Source: Microbacterium kunmingense (lineage in GTDB: Bacteria > Actinomycetota > Actinomycetes > Actinomycetales > Microbacteriaceae). From it: DNA of 64,000 nucleotides. A program made the translations under genes and the position numbers. The DNA lies in assembly GCF_023155745.1 (NCBI RefSeq), contig NZ_JAKNUS010000005.1:236587-300586 (forward strand), written 5' to 3'. The notes under the pieces were generated by a model. The model worked only from the letters and a program-made list of their open reading frames with translations, was not told the origin of the DNA and made no database searches. The stretch's first letter is position 1. Each line of letters starts with the position of its first letter. Of the stretch, positions 44,359 to 53,161 are shown in pieces.

Positions 44359-46005
44359 ATGACACCTGCAACCGCCACACTGACCGCCCCCACCACGGCG
44401 CCGGCGCCGGCCGTCCAGGTCCTCGGCCGGATGGGCCCCCGCTACGACGAGATCCTCACGCCCGAGGCGCTGGCCTTCGTCGGCGAGCTCCACCAGCGCT
44501 TCGGCGGACGCCGGCACGACCGCCTCGCGGATCGGATGCGGCGGCGCTTCGAGATCGGCAACGGCCACGACCCGCGGTTCCGCGACGACACCGCGCACAT
44601 CCGCGAAGACGCCGAGTGGCGGGTCGCCGGGGCGGGCCCGGGCCTGGAGGACCGCCGGGTGGAGATCACCGGACCCACCGATCCGAAGATGACGATCAAC
44701 GCGCTGAACTCCGGCGCGCGGGTGTGGCTGGCCGACCAGGAGGACGCCACCAGCCCCACGTGGAAGAACGTCATCGAGGGACAGCTGTCGCTGCGCGACG
44801 CGATCCGCGGGGAGCTGACCTTCACGAATGACGCGGGGAAGACCTACGAGGTCACCGCGGAGCGGACGCCCACGATCGTGATGCGCCCGCGAGGCTGGCA
44901 CCTGAGCGAAGCCCACCTGCGGTTCACCGACCGCGCGGGTCGCGGGATGGCGGCATCCGGCTCGCTCGTGGACTTCGGGCTGTACTTCTTCCACAACGCC
45001 GAGCAGCTCATCGCGAACGGCCGCGGGCCTTACTTCTACATCGCGAAGCTCGAGTCCAGCGAAGAGGCCAAGCTCTGGGACGACGTGTTCACGTTCAGCG
45101 AGCGCTACATCGGAATCCCGCATGGCACGATCCGCGCGACCGTGCTGATCGAGACGCTGCCGGCGGCGTTCGAGATGGAAGAGATCCTCTTCGAGCTGCG
45201 CGACCACTGCGCGGGACTGAACGCCGGACGCTGGGACTACATCTTCTCGATCATCAAGAACTACCGTGGGCGCGGGGCACGCTTCGTGCTGCCCGACCGC
45301 AGCGAGGTCACGATGACCGTGCCGTTCATGCGGGCGTACACCGAGCTGCTGGTGAAGACGTGCCACAAGCGCGGCGCCTTCGCGATCGGCGGCATGAGCG
45401 CCTTCATCCCGAACCGCCGCGACCCCGAGGTGACCGCTCGCGCGTTCGAGAAGGTCGCCGCCGACAAGAAGCGCGAGGCCGGCGACGGCTTCGACGGGAC
45501 GTGGGTCGCCCACCCCGACCTGATCCCGACGGCGATGGCGGAGTTCGACGCGGTGCTCGGCGACCGTCCGAACCAGGTCGACCGGCAGCGCGAGGACGTG
45601 GAGGTGACGGCATCCGATCTCCTCGACGTGCACATCGGTCGGCCGGTGACCGCCGCGGGCGTGCACGCGAACGTCTCGGTCGCGATCCGCTACATCGAGG
45701 CGTGGCTCCGGGGCCTGGGCGCAGTGGCCATCGACAACCTGATGGAGGATGCCGCGACCGCGGAGATCTCGCGGTCTCAGGTGTGGCAGTGGATCCACCA
45801 GGACCGGGCGACGGAGGACGGCACCCTGATCACCCGCGAGTACATCGAGGGCCTGATCACACGCGTGCTCGCCGAGGCCGACCGCCGCGAGGGCGACCGT
45901 TTCGAGGACGCCGCCGAGGTGTTCCGCGAAGTGGCGCTGCGCGAGGAGTTCCCGACGTTCCTCACCCTGGCCGCGTACGCGAAGTTCCTGGTCGAAACCG
46001 ACTGA
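44359..46005 (+). CDS. aceB: malate synthase A
   Basis: A 548-residue malate synthase A. The family signature is intact in RDHCAGLNAGRWDYIFSIIK, and TIVMRPRGWHLSEAH carries the substrate-binding arginine region. It condenses glyoxylate with acetyl-CoA to malate. ATG 44359 follows CAGGAGG; the frame remains open upstream into the control region and the longer version is rejected. It precedes aceA by 34 nt, giving a complete glyoxylate shunt under the divergent RamB-type regulator. Confidence 0.96.
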   Translation: MTPATATLTAPTTAPAPAVQVLGRMGPRYDEILTPEALAFVGELHQRFGGRRHDRLADRMRRRFEIGNGHDPRFRDDTAHIREDAEWRVAGAGPGLEDRRVEITGPTDPKMTINALNSGARVWLADQEDATSPTWKNVIEGQLSLRDAIRGELTFTNDAGKTYEVTAERTPTIVMRPRGWHLSEAHLRFTDRAGRGMAASGSLVDFGLYFFHNAEQLIANGRGPYFYIAKLESSEEAKLWDDVFTFSERYIGIPHGTIRATVLIETLPAAFEMEEILFELRDHCAGLNAGRWDYIFSIIKNYRGRGARFVLPDRSEVTMTVPFMRAYTELLVKTCHKRGAFAIGGMSAFIPNRRDPEVTARAFEKVAADKKREAGDGFDGTWVAHPDLIPTAMAEFDAVLGDRPNQVDRQREDVEVTASDLLDVHIGRPVTAAGVHANVSVAIRYIEAWLRGLGAVAIDNLMEDAATAEISRSQVWQWIHQDRATEDGTLITREYIEGLITRVLAEADRREGDRFEDAAEVFREVALREEFPTFLTLAAYAKFLVETD

Positions 46006-46039
46006 CCCCTTTTCCCCACGATCCGACGAAGGACATGAC

Positions 46040-47635
46040 ATGACCCACTACCAGGACGACATCACCGCCGTGCAGGCTCTGAAGCAGCAGAACGGCGCGA
46101 GCTGGGACGCGATCGACCCCGAGGCCGTCGCGCGGATGCGGGCGCAGAACCGCTTCCGCACGGGCCTCGAGATCGCCCAGTACACCGCCGACATCATGCG
46201 CCGCGACATGGCGGAGTATGACGCCGACTCGTCTGTCTACACGCAGTCGCTCGGCGTCTGGCACGGCTTCATCGGGCAGCAGAAGCTCATCTCGATCAAG
46301 AAGCACCTGAAGTCCACGAACAAGCGATACCTCTACCTGTCGGGCTGGATGGTCGCAGCCCTCCGCTCGGAGTTCGGGCCGTTGCCTGATCAGTCGATGC
46401 ACGAGAAGACGGCGGTCCCCGCACTGATCGAGGAGCTTTACACGTTCCTCCGCCAGGCGGATGCCCGGGAGCTCGACCTGCTCTTCACGAAGCTCGACGC
46501 GGCGCGCGCGGCGGGAGACGAGACCGCGGCGGAGTTCATCCAGTCGCAGATCGACACGTACGAGACCCACGTCGTGCCGATCATCGCCGACATCGACGCC
46601 GGCTTCGGCAACCCCGAGGCGACGTACCTGCTCGCCAAGAAGATGATCGAGGCGGGCGCGTGCGCTATCCAGATCGAGAACCAGGTCTCCGACGAGAAGC
46701 AGTGCGGCCACCAGGACGGAAAGGTCACGGTTCCGCACGACGACTTCATCGCGAAGCTCAACGCGGTCCGCTACGCGTTCCTCGAGCTCGGCATCGACAA
46801 CGGCGTGATCGTCGCCCGCACCGACTCGCTCGGAGCGGGGCTCACCCAGAAGCTCGCCGTCAGCCACACCCCGGGCGACCTGGGCGACCAGTACAACGCG
46901 TTCCTCGATGTCGAGGAGATCTCGGCATCCGATCTGGGCACGGGCGATGTCGTCCTCACGCGCGACGGCCGGCTGGTGCGCCCCAAGCGGCTGCCGAGCA
47001 ACCTCTACCAGTTCCGTCCGGGGACGGGCGAGGAGCGCTGCGTCCTGGACTGCGTCACCGCGCTCCGCAACGGCGCCGACCTGCTCTGGATCGAGACCGA
47101 GAAGCCGCACGTGGAGCAGATCGCCGGAATGATGGACGAGATCCGCAAGGAGATCCCGAACGCGAAGCTCGTCTACAACAACAGCCCCTCGTTCAACTGG
47201 ACGCTGAACTTCCGCCAGCAGGCCTACGACCTGCTGTCGCAGCAGGGTGCCGACGTCTCCGCGTACGACCGGGCCGAGCTGATGAGCCCCGACTACGACG
47301 ACACCGAGCTCGGTCGCCTCGCGGACGAGAAGATCCGTTCGTTCCAGAAGGACGGCTCGGCACGCGCCGGGATCTTCCATCACCTGATCACCCTGCCGAC
47401 CTACCACACGGCGGCCCTGTCGACGGATGACCTCGCCAAGGGCTACTTCGGCGACGAAGGGATGCTCGCCTACGTCCGGGGCGTGCAGCGCCGCGAGATC
47501 CGCGAGGGGATCGCGACGGTGAAGCATCAGAACATGGCGGGAAGCGACATCGGCGACAACCACAAGGAGTACTTCGCCGGGGATGCCGCCCTGAAGGCCG
47601 GCGGCGCCCACAACACGATGAACCAATTCGGCTGA
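46040..47635 (+). CDS. aceA: isocitrate lyase, long form
   Basis: A 531-residue isocitrate lyase with the catalytic cysteine in SDEKQCGHQDGKVTVPHDDF and the metal-binding VPIIADIDAGFGN. It cleaves isocitrate to glyoxylate and succinate. It is about 100 residues longer than the common bacterial AceA (about 430), and KQCGHQ replaces the usual KKCGH; both features recall the AceA2/ICL2 branch, here without the long extra C-terminal domain of mycobacterial ICL2. It starts at ATG 46040 after GAAGGA and is followed by a strong terminator. Confidence 0.95.
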   Translation: MTHYQDDITAVQALKQQNGASWDAIDPEAVARMRAQNRFRTGLEIAQYTADIMRRDMAEYDADSSVYTQSLGVWHGFIGQQKLISIKKHLKSTNKRYLYLSGWMVAALRSEFGPLPDQSMHEKTAVPALIEELYTFLRQADARELDLLFTKLDAARAAGDETAAEFIQSQIDTYETHVVPIIADIDAGFGNPEATYLLAKKMIEAGACAIQIENQVSDEKQCGHQDGKVTVPHDDFIAKLNAVRYAFLELGIDNGVIVARTDSLGAGLTQKLAVSHTPGDLGDQYNAFLDVEEISASDLGTGDVVLTRDGRLVRPKRLPSNLYQFRPGTGEERCVLDCVTALRNGADLLWIETEKPHVEQIAGMMDEIRKEIPNAKLVYNNSPSFNWTLNFRQQAYDLLSQQGADVSAYDRAELMSPDYDDTELGRLADEKIRSFQKDGSARAGIFHHLITLPTYHTAALSTDDLAKGYFGDEGMLAYVRGVQRREIREGIATVKHQNMAGSDIGDNHKEYFAGDAALKAGGAHNTMNQFG

Positions 47636-47643
47636 CACGGACG

Positions 47644-47680
47644 CGGTGCGGGCCGGAGGAGCGATCCCCGGCCCGCACCG
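47644..47680 (+). terminator. terminator of aceBA
   Basis: Perfect 13-bp stem CGGTGCGGGCCGG / CCGGCCCGCACCG with an 11-nt loop, 8 nt after the aceA stop codon. Confidence 0.85.
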
Positions 47681-47752
47681 CTGTCGAACCCCGCCCCGCA
47701 GGAGGCGGCACGCGGCTCCCGGCGGACACGCCCGGGCGACTACGCTGACCCC

Positions 47753-48955
47753 GTGACCTCCCGCGCTCCTCTCTCCCGCAAACTGTCCGCGATCGCCGAA
47801 TCAGCGACCCTCAAGGTCGATGCGAAGGCCAAGGCGCTGCAGGCCGCCGGGCGCCCGGTGATCTCGTATGCCGCAGGCGAGCCCGACTTCGCCACGCCCT
47901 CGTTCATCGTCGACGCCGCCGCCGAGGCCCTGAGCGACCCCGCGAACTACCGCTACACCCCCGCCGCGGGCCTGCCGGTGCTGCGCGAGGCGATCGCCGC
48001 CAAGACCCTCCGCGACTCCGGGTGGGATGTCGAGCCGTCGCAGATCATCGTCACCAACGGCGGCAAGCAGGCGGTGTACCAGGCGTTCCAGGCTGTGGTG
48101 AACCCCGGCGACGAGGTTCTCCTCCCCGCGCCCTACTGGACGACCTACCCCGAGGCGATCCGCCTCGCCGACGGCGTGCCGGTCGAGGTCTTCGCCGGCG
48201 CCGACCAGGAGTACAAGGTCACCGTCGAGCAGCTCGAGGCGGCCCGCACCGAGCGGACGACGGTGCTCGTCTTCGTCTCGCCCTCCAACCCCACCGGCGC
48301 CGTCTACTCCGCCGAAGAGACCCGCGCGATCGGCGAATGGGCCCTCGAGCACGGCATCTGGGTGATCTCCGACGAGATCTACCAGAACCTGGTCTACGAC
48401 GGCGCGCGGGCCACCTCGATCGTCGAGGCGGTGCCGGATATCGCGGGCCAGGCCATCCTCGTCAACGGCGTCGCCAAGACCTACGCCATGACCGGATGGC
48501 GGGTGGGCTGGATGATCGGCCCGACCGATGCGATCAAGCTCGCCGCGAATCTGCAGTCGCACCTGTCGAGCAACGTCAACAACGTCGCTCAGCGCGCCGC
48601 GCTCGCCGCGCTCACCGGACCCCAGGTCGAAGCCGAGAAGATGCGGAGCGCCTTCAACCGCCGCCGCCGCGTGATCGTGACCGAACTGGCGAAGATCCCC
48701 GGCGTCACCGTTCCCAACCCGCTCGGCGCCTTCTACGTCTACCCCGACGTGCAGGGGCTGCTCGGCCGCGAGTGGGGCGGTGCGACGCCGACCACCAGCC
48801 TGGAGCTCGCCGATCTCATCCTCGAGAAGGCCGAGGTCGCGGTGGTCCCCGGTGAGGCGTTCGGCCCGAGCGGGTATCTCCGCCTCTCGTACGCGCTCGG
48901 CGACGACGCCCTCCTCGAGGGCGTCCAGCGCCTGCAGCGGCTCTTCGGGGCCTGA
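47753..48955 (+). CDS. PLP-dependent aspartate aminotransferase-like enzyme
   Basis: A 400-residue class I aminotransferase: [26 protein letters not shown], and the PLP lysine in [16 protein letters not shown], all as in AspC type Ib. It makes aspartate/glutamate by transamination. GTG 47753 lies exactly 6 nt after TACGCT with no Shine-Dalgarno, so the mRNA is probably leaderless. In many actinobacteria this gene is the direct neighbour of tRNA-Trp-secE; here nearly 17 kb of catabolic genes intervene. Confidence 0.93.
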   Translation: MTSRAPLSRKLSAIAESATLKVDAKAKALQAAGRPVISYAAGEPDFATPSFIVDAAAEALSDPANYRYTPAAGLPVLREAIAAKTLRDSGWDVEPSQIIVTNGGKQAVYQAFQAVVNPGDEVLLPAPYWTTYPEAIRLADGVPVEVFAGADQEYKVTVEQLEAARTERTTVLVFVSPSNPTGAVYSAEETRAIGEWALEHGIWVISDEIYQNLVYDGARATSIVEAVPDIAGQAILVNGVAKTYAMTGWRVGWMIGPTDAIKLAANLQSHLSSNVNNVAQRAALAALTGPQVEAEKMRSAFNRRRRVIVTELAKIPGVTVPNPLGAFYVYPDVQGLLGREWGGATPTTSLELADLILEKAEVAVVPGEAFGPSGYLRLSYALGDDALLEGVQRLQRLFGA

Positions 48956-49018
48956 TCAGCCGGTCCCGGCCGACGTCGATGTGGCCCAAGGGCGGTCATC
49001 GGGTGCGACACTGACAGC

Positions 49019-50407
49019 GTGACCAGCCACACCGACTCCTACGATCTCGCCGTCATCGGAGCGGGGCCTGCCGGCACGGCGGCGGCCCTGCGTGCCGCGG
49101 AGCTCGGCGCGAAGGTCGCCGTGCTCGAAGCCTCCGACCGGCTCGGGGGCACCTGCGTCAACACCGGCTGCGTCCCCACCCGGGTGCTCGCGAAAGCCGC
49201 CCGGCTGATGCGCGAGGTGGGCGCCGCCCGCGAGTACGGCGTGGTGACGCATCCCGAAGCCCTGGACTGGGCCGCGACCGTCGCTCGCGTGCGAGAGCGG
49301 GTCGACCGCGTCCGAGCGGTCAAGAACGAGGCCGGCCGGTTCTCCGACGCGGGGATCGATCTGGTGCAGGAGGGACGGGCGCGTTTCGCCGACCCGCACA
49401 CCCTGGTCCTCGATTCCGGCAGGCGCGTGCACGCCGCGTCGATCATCGTCGCCGTCGGCGGGCACTCCCGCCGCCTTCCCATCCCCGGCGCGGAACTGGC
49501 GACCGTGCCCGAGCACGTGCTGGAGCTGCCGTCGCTGCCGGGGCGCGTGGCCATCATCGGCGCCGGCAACACCGGCGCGCAGCTGGCGACGGTGTTCGAG
49601 TCCTTCGGCGCGCACGTGAGCGTGCTCGACGTCGCACCCCGCCTCCTGATGGCCTCCGACGCGGACGTGTCGGCCGCCATCGCCGAATCGTTCGAAGGGC
49701 ACGGGATGACGGTGCGCACCGGCATCACGGGAGTCGACGCCCTGGAGGAGGGCGCCGACGGGATGACGCTGCGGTGGCGCGAGGACGACCGGCCGGTGGC
49801 GGACAGCTTCGATGTCGTGGTGATGGCCACCGGGTGGCCCGCCGACGTCGACGACCTCGGCCTGGAGCAGGCGGGAATCGCCATCGAGCGGTCGGCGATC
49901 CCGGTCGATGCGTACTTCCGCTCGGAGGTCCCGCACATCCTTGTCGTGGGTGACGCGACCGGGCGGGACATGCTGGTCCAGGCCGCGCAGTTCGAGGGTG
50001 AAGCGGCGGCCGAGAACGCGGTGCTCGGCGTAAACCGCCGCACGCCGCACCATCTCCTGCCCGCCGGCGGCTTCACCGATCCCGACTACGCCGGCGTCGG
50101 TCTCACCGAGGATCAGGCACGCGAACGCGATGAGCGTTGCATCGTCGCCGTCGCGCGGTACTCCGACCTCGAGCGGGCCGTCATCGACGATCGCGCAGTG
50201 GGGTTCCTCAAGCTCATCGCCGACAACCGCCGCGAGCTCATCCTCGGCGCGCACGCCGTCGGCGAGAACGCCGTCGAGGTGATCCAGTCGGTGACGACCG
50301 CCATGGCGGCGGGCATCGACGTCGCGACGCTCGCCGGCGTGAAGTTCGCCTACCCCACCTACAGCGCCATCATCGGGCTGGCCGCGCGTCAGCTCCTGCG
50401 CGGCTGA
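49019..50407 (+). CDS. pyridine nucleotide-disulfide oxidoreductase
   Basis: A 462-residue flavoprotein of the dihydrolipoyl dehydrogenase/mercuric reductase group: FAD motif VIGAGPAGTAAALRAAELGA, redox disulfide GGTCVNTGCVPT, NAD(P) motif AIIGAGNTGAQLATVF and a C-terminal dimerisation domain. The C-terminal HPTxSE catalytic segment of lipoyl and glutathione reductases reads FAYPTYSAI, so the His-Glu base is absent and a true lipoyl role is unlikely; this resembles MerA-like or soluble transhydrogenase-like members. There is no heavy-metal-associated N-terminal domain. GTG 49019 lies 6 nt after GACACT, suggesting a leaderless mRNA. Confidence 0.88.
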   Translation: MTSHTDSYDLAVIGAGPAGTAAALRAAELGAKVAVLEASDRLGGTCVNTGCVPTRVLAKAARLMREVGAAREYGVVTHPEALDWAATVARVRERVDRVRAVKNEAGRFSDAGIDLVQEGRARFADPHTLVLDSGRRVHAASIIVAVGGHSRRLPIPGAELATVPEHVLELPSLPGRVAIIGAGNTGAQLATVFESFGAHVSVLDVAPRLLMASDADVSAAIAESFEGHGMTVRTGITGVDALEEGADGMTLRWREDDRPVADSFDVVVMATGWPADVDDLGLEQAGIAIERSAIPVDAYFRSEVPHILVVGDATGRDMLVQAAQFEGEAAAENAVLGVNRRTPHHLLPAGGFTDPDYAGVGLTEDQARERDERCIVAVARYSDLERAVIDDRAVGFLKLIADNRRELILGAHAVGENAVEVIQSVTTAMAAGIDVATLAGVKFAYPTYSAIIGLAARQLLRG

Positions 50408-50555
50408 TCCTCGCTGCGCGCCGCTGCGCGGCATCCGCTCTCCCGCCGGCTTCGCGACCCGGTCCCCCTTGCGCGCCCCCGGCGCCCTCGGCGCCTCGCG
50501 CCCCGTGCCCCGGCGCTTCGCGCCCCGCGCCCCGTGCGCGGCGCCCCCACAGACC

Positions 50556-50614
50556 TTCGCTCGTCGCAGATGTACGCCCGGAGGGGCCTTCGGCGTACAT
50601 CTACGACGAACGAA
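50556..50614. repeat. 59-bp palindrome, copy 1
   Basis: Two 23-nt arms (50556-50578 and 50592-50614), 21 of 23 positions complementary, around a 13-nt centre. Each arm contains TCGTCG.AGATGTACGCC or its complement. Confidence 0.9.
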
Positions 50615-50665
50615 CGGCGAGACCCGCGCCGGCGCCGCACGGTGTGAGGAGAAGGGGCGCCGCGG

Positions 50666-50737
50666 GCACACGAGACGGCGAGGCCGCAGGCGCGCGGGAC
50701 GGCGGGGCGGCGGGCACGCGGGACGGCAAGACCGCAG
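50666..50737. repeat. 24-bp tandem repeat, 3 units
   Basis: Units at 50666, 50690 and 50714 share the core GCACGCGGGACGGC with small changes. Being a multiple of three, they read as an 8-residue repeat in one frame, but nothing else supports translation. Confidence 0.75.
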
Positions 50738-50788
50738 GCGCCGGCTCGCCACGACACCCCACACCGGGCACTCCACCCGCAACAGCGT

Positions 50789-50847
50789 TTCGTTCGTCGC
50801 AGATGTACGCCCGAAGGGGTTCGCGATGTACATCTGCGACGAACCAA
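50789..50847. repeat. 59-bp palindrome, copy 2
   Basis: Arms at 50789-50811 and 50825-50847 with the same sequence as copy 1 except near the centre, where the right arm reads GATGTACATC, itself a palindrome. Confidence 0.9.
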
Positions 50848-50893
50848 CGGGTGGTGACCCGCGCCGGCCGCGGTGCCTCGGCTCGCTACGCGC

Positions 50894-50952
50894 CTCGTTC
50901 GTCGCAGATGTACGCCCGGAAGGGCCGTCGGCGTACATCGGCGACGAATGAA
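50894..50952. repeat. 59-bp palindrome, copy 3
   Basis: Arms at 50894-50916 and 50930-50952, same family as copies 1 and 2; the centre is CGGAAGGGCCGTC. Distances between the copies are unequal (233 and 105 nt start to start). Confidence 0.9.
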
Positions 50953-51011
50953 CGAGAGTGACGGACCTCTCCGCCGAGCGACGGCGGGCCAGGAGCGAAC
51001 GAGCGAGCGAC

Positions 51012-51100
51012 GGCACGCGACGACCCGGCACGCGACAACCCGGCGCACGAAACCCGGCGCGCGACGACCCGGCGCACGACGACCCGACGCGCGACGACGA
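51012..51100. repeat. 15-bp tandem repeat, 6 units
   Basis: Units of GGCACGCGACGACCC and close variants start at 51012, 51027, 51042 (14 nt), 51056, 51071 and 51086. The array ends 20 nt from the murB stop codon. Confidence 0.8.
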
Positions 51101-51120
51101 AGCGCGGGCGGGACGCGAAC

Positions 51121-52257
51121 CTACAGGTGTACTCCGATGAGCACGGGCTCGGGCTGCAGCAGCAGGCCGAACTCGGCGTGCACGCGCCCCTGGATGAACC
51201 GCGCGAGCTCCGCGATCTCTTCCGCGGTCGCCCCTCCGCGGTTGGTCAGGGCGAGGGCGTGCTTGGTCGACACGGCCGCCCGCGAGCGCGGCAGCTTGAA
51301 CCCCTTGCGGATGCCCGACTGCTCGATGAGCCAGCCGGCGCTGACCTTCACATCGGGCTCGGCGGTCGACAGGGGCGGCACGCTGCCGTCGAAGTTCGCC
51401 AACGGCACGACGACCACCGGATCGAAATCGGGCGCGACCGGCCAGCGGGGGCACTCCGGCGGGAGAGTGCGGGCGAAGGATGCCGAGACGACGGCGTTCT
51501 GAAAGAAGGATCCGGCGCTCCACGTGTCGGGGTCGGCCGCATCGAGCACCATCCCTTTCCGCGCGCGGATCTGCCGCACCTGCTCGCGCACGAACGCCAG
51601 GGTGACCGCGTCTCCGCTCTGCAGCGCGAGCGCGTTCCGCAGCTGTTCGCCGTGAATTCGTCGGGGGGCATCTCCGATCACGGCGAGCTCGACGGTGACC
51701 GAGAGGATGACCGCCCTTCGCTCGGGCTCGGAGCCGTAGTGGTGCTTGAGCACCGAGGTGCGGAAACCGAGGCCCAGCTCCGCCGCCGGCACGGTCGACA
51801 CGTCGCCCGTGGCCTCGTCGACGAGTTCGACCTCGACGAGGGTCTGCACGATCTCCTGTCCGTACGCGCCGATGTTCTGCACGGGCGCGGCGCCCACCGT
51901 GCCGGGAATGCCCGACATCGCCTCCACGCCCGCGAGGCCGTTCTCGACGGTGTAGGCCACGAACGCGTCCCAGTCGTGTCCGGCCTGCACCCGCAGCCGC
52001 ACGAATCCCTCACGCGCAGCGGGCAGCGGCTCGATGCCCTCGGTGAGGACGCGCACGACCGTTCCGGGGAAGGGCTCGTCGCCCACGAGCAGGTTCGACC
52101 CGCCTCCCAGCACGAACCACGGGTCATCCGCCGCCCACACCTCGCGGAGCGCAGACACCAGCTCGTCCGCGGTGCGCGCCTCGACCATGCGCTCGGGAAC
52201 CCCGCCGGCGCGAAGGGTCGTGAGGCTCGACAGCGCGACGGGGGGAACCTCGGTCAT
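51121..52257 (-). CDS. murB: UDP-N-acetylenolpyruvoylglucosamine reductase
   Basis: A 378-residue type I MurB: FAD-binding GGGSNLLVGDEPFPGTVV and GIPGTVGAAPVQNIGAYGQEI, and the catalytic serine segment SAGSFFQNAVVS. It reduces UDP-GlcNAc-enolpyruvate to UDP-MurNAc in peptidoglycan synthesis. ATG 52257 overlaps the upstream MaoC gene stop (ATGA), so the three-gene run is coupled. Its 3' flank is the repeat-rich gap. Confidence 0.96.
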   Translation of the reverse strand: MTEVPPVALSSLTTLRAGGVPERMVEARTADELVSALREVWAADDPWFVLGGGSNLLVGDEPFPGTVVRVLTEGIEPLPAAREGFVRLRVQAGHDWDAFVAYTVENGLAGVEAMSGIPGTVGAAPVQNIGAYGQEIVQTLVEVELVDEATGDVSTVPAAELGLGFRTSVLKHHYGSEPERRAVILSVTVELAVIGDAPRRIHGEQLRNALALQSGDAVTLAFVREQVRQIRARKGMVLDAADPDTWSAGSFFQNAVVSASFARTLPPECPRWPVAPDFDPVVVVPLANFDGSVPPLSTAEPDVKVSAGWLIEQSGIRKGFKLPRSRAAVSTKHALALTNRGGATAEEIAELARFIQGRVHAEFGLLLQPEPVLIGVHL

Positions 52258-52706
52258 CGAGCTCCGTCGCCCGTGGAGTCAGCGGGCTGATCCGCAGGAC
52301 GCACGCGCACCTGGGCCTTCCCCAGCACGGTGGTGTCCGCGGCGGTCACGGTGAGGTCGACACGCACCGCGTCGTCGGCGACCTGACCGATCCGGGCGAC
52401 GATGTGCAGGTCGGCGCCGTCGGCGGGGTCCACGACGACCGGGCGGGTGAAACGCACGCCGTAGTCCAGGATGCGACCGGCGTCGCCGAGCCAGGGCGTG
52501 ATCGTCCCGACGGCGAGACCCATGGTCAGCATCCCGTGGGCGAGCACGCCGGGGAGCCCGACCTCGGCGGCGACGTCGTCTCGGTAATGGATGGGGTTGA
52601 AGTCCCCCGACGCGCCGGCGTAGCGCACCAGGGATTCGCGGGTGAGGTGGACCGTGCGTTCGGCCACGATGTCGCCCACCGTGACGGCGCCGACGTCGGG
52701 GCTCAC
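52254..52706 (-). CDS. MaoC-like hydratase (HadB type)
   Basis: A 150-residue hot-dog-fold hydratase with the R-hydratase motif region YAGASGDFNPIHYRDDVAAEVGLPGVLAHGMLTMG, which contains the catalytic Asp and His. GTG 52706 overlaps the stop of the preceding HadA-type gene (GTGA). With that partner it probably forms a heterodimeric 3-hydroxyacyl dehydratase, as HadAB do in mycobacteria; the acyl substrate in a genus without mycolic acids is unknown. Confidence 0.92.
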   Translation of the reverse strand: MSPDVGAVTVGDIVAERTVHLTRESLVRYAGASGDFNPIHYRDDVAAEVGLPGVLAHGMLTMGLAVGTITPWLGDAGRILDYGVRFTRPVVVDPADGADLHIVARIGQVADDAVRVDLTVTAADTTVLGKAQVRVRPADQPADSTGDGAR

Positions 52707-53152
52707 GCGTCGCCCTCCCCCACGAGAAGGACGGATGTCGCGGTGACGACGTGCGCGCCGGCGGCGTCGACCATCTCGGCCTCACTGGTCACCATGGCAT
52801 TGCCCCCGAGGGTGCGGATGCCCGTCACGGTGAGCTGTGCGGTCAGCTCGTCACCGGCGACGATCGGGCGCGAGTAGCGGAAGCGCTGCTCGGCATGCAG
52901 CACCCGCGAGAGCTCGATGCCGCTGTCGGGCTCGGCGAGCAGCTGCTGCAGGGTGACGTCCTGCAGCACGATCGGGAAGGTCGGGGGTGCGACGACGTCA
53001 CCGTATCCGAGGGCCCGCGCCGCCTCGGGATCGAGGTGCTGGGGGTCGTCGGAGAAGACCGCCCGAGCGAATTCGCGGACCTTCTCCCGCCCCACGAGAT
53101 ACGGGGGTGTCGGGGGGAAGGCGCGGCCGACGAGATCGGGGTTCACTGGCAC
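52703..53152 (-). CDS. MaoC N-terminal-like dehydratase subunit (HadA type)
   Basis: A 149-residue hot-dog protein of the UPF0336/HadA type (MPVNPDLVGRAFPPTPPYLVGREKVREFARAVF), lacking the catalytic Asp-His of its partner, as HadA does. It is first in the run hadA-type - hadB-type - murB. GTG 53152 lies exactly 6 nt after TAGGAT on the minus strand, with no Shine-Dalgarno, implying a leaderless mRNA. Confidence 0.9.
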   Translation of the reverse strand: MPVNPDLVGRAFPPTPPYLVGREKVREFARAVFSDDPQHLDPEAARALGYGDVVAPPTFPIVLQDVTLQQLLAEPDSGIELSRVLHAEQRFRYSRPIVAGDELTAQLTVTGIRTLGGNAMVTSEAEMVDAAGAHVVTATSVLLVGEGDA

Positions 53153-53161
53153 CGCTTCATC

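Larger units (their letters stand above)
50408..51120. other. gene-free repeat-rich gap downstream of murB
   Basis: A 713-nt stretch with open frames on both strands that I do not accept as genes, since they are made of the repeats listed separately. It opens with GC-only low-complexity sequence (about 50408-50550, C-rich on the plus strand) and then holds three palindromes, a 24-bp tandem repeat and a 15-bp tandem repeat. Confidence 0.75.

Noticed and set aside
50556..50952. CRISPR array
   Set aside because: The three units are palindromes of 59 bp at unequal distances with no spacer pattern and no cas genes.
50137..50961. Plus-strand frame through the gap after the disulfide oxidoreductase gene
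   Set aside because: It starts inside the oxidoreductase in another frame, and its product consists of translations of the palindromes and the 24-bp repeat.
48956..51523. 855-codon minus-strand frame spanning the repeats and the disulfide oxidoreductase gene
   Set aside because: It lies out of frame within murB and antisense to a clear flavoprotein; no recognisable domain.
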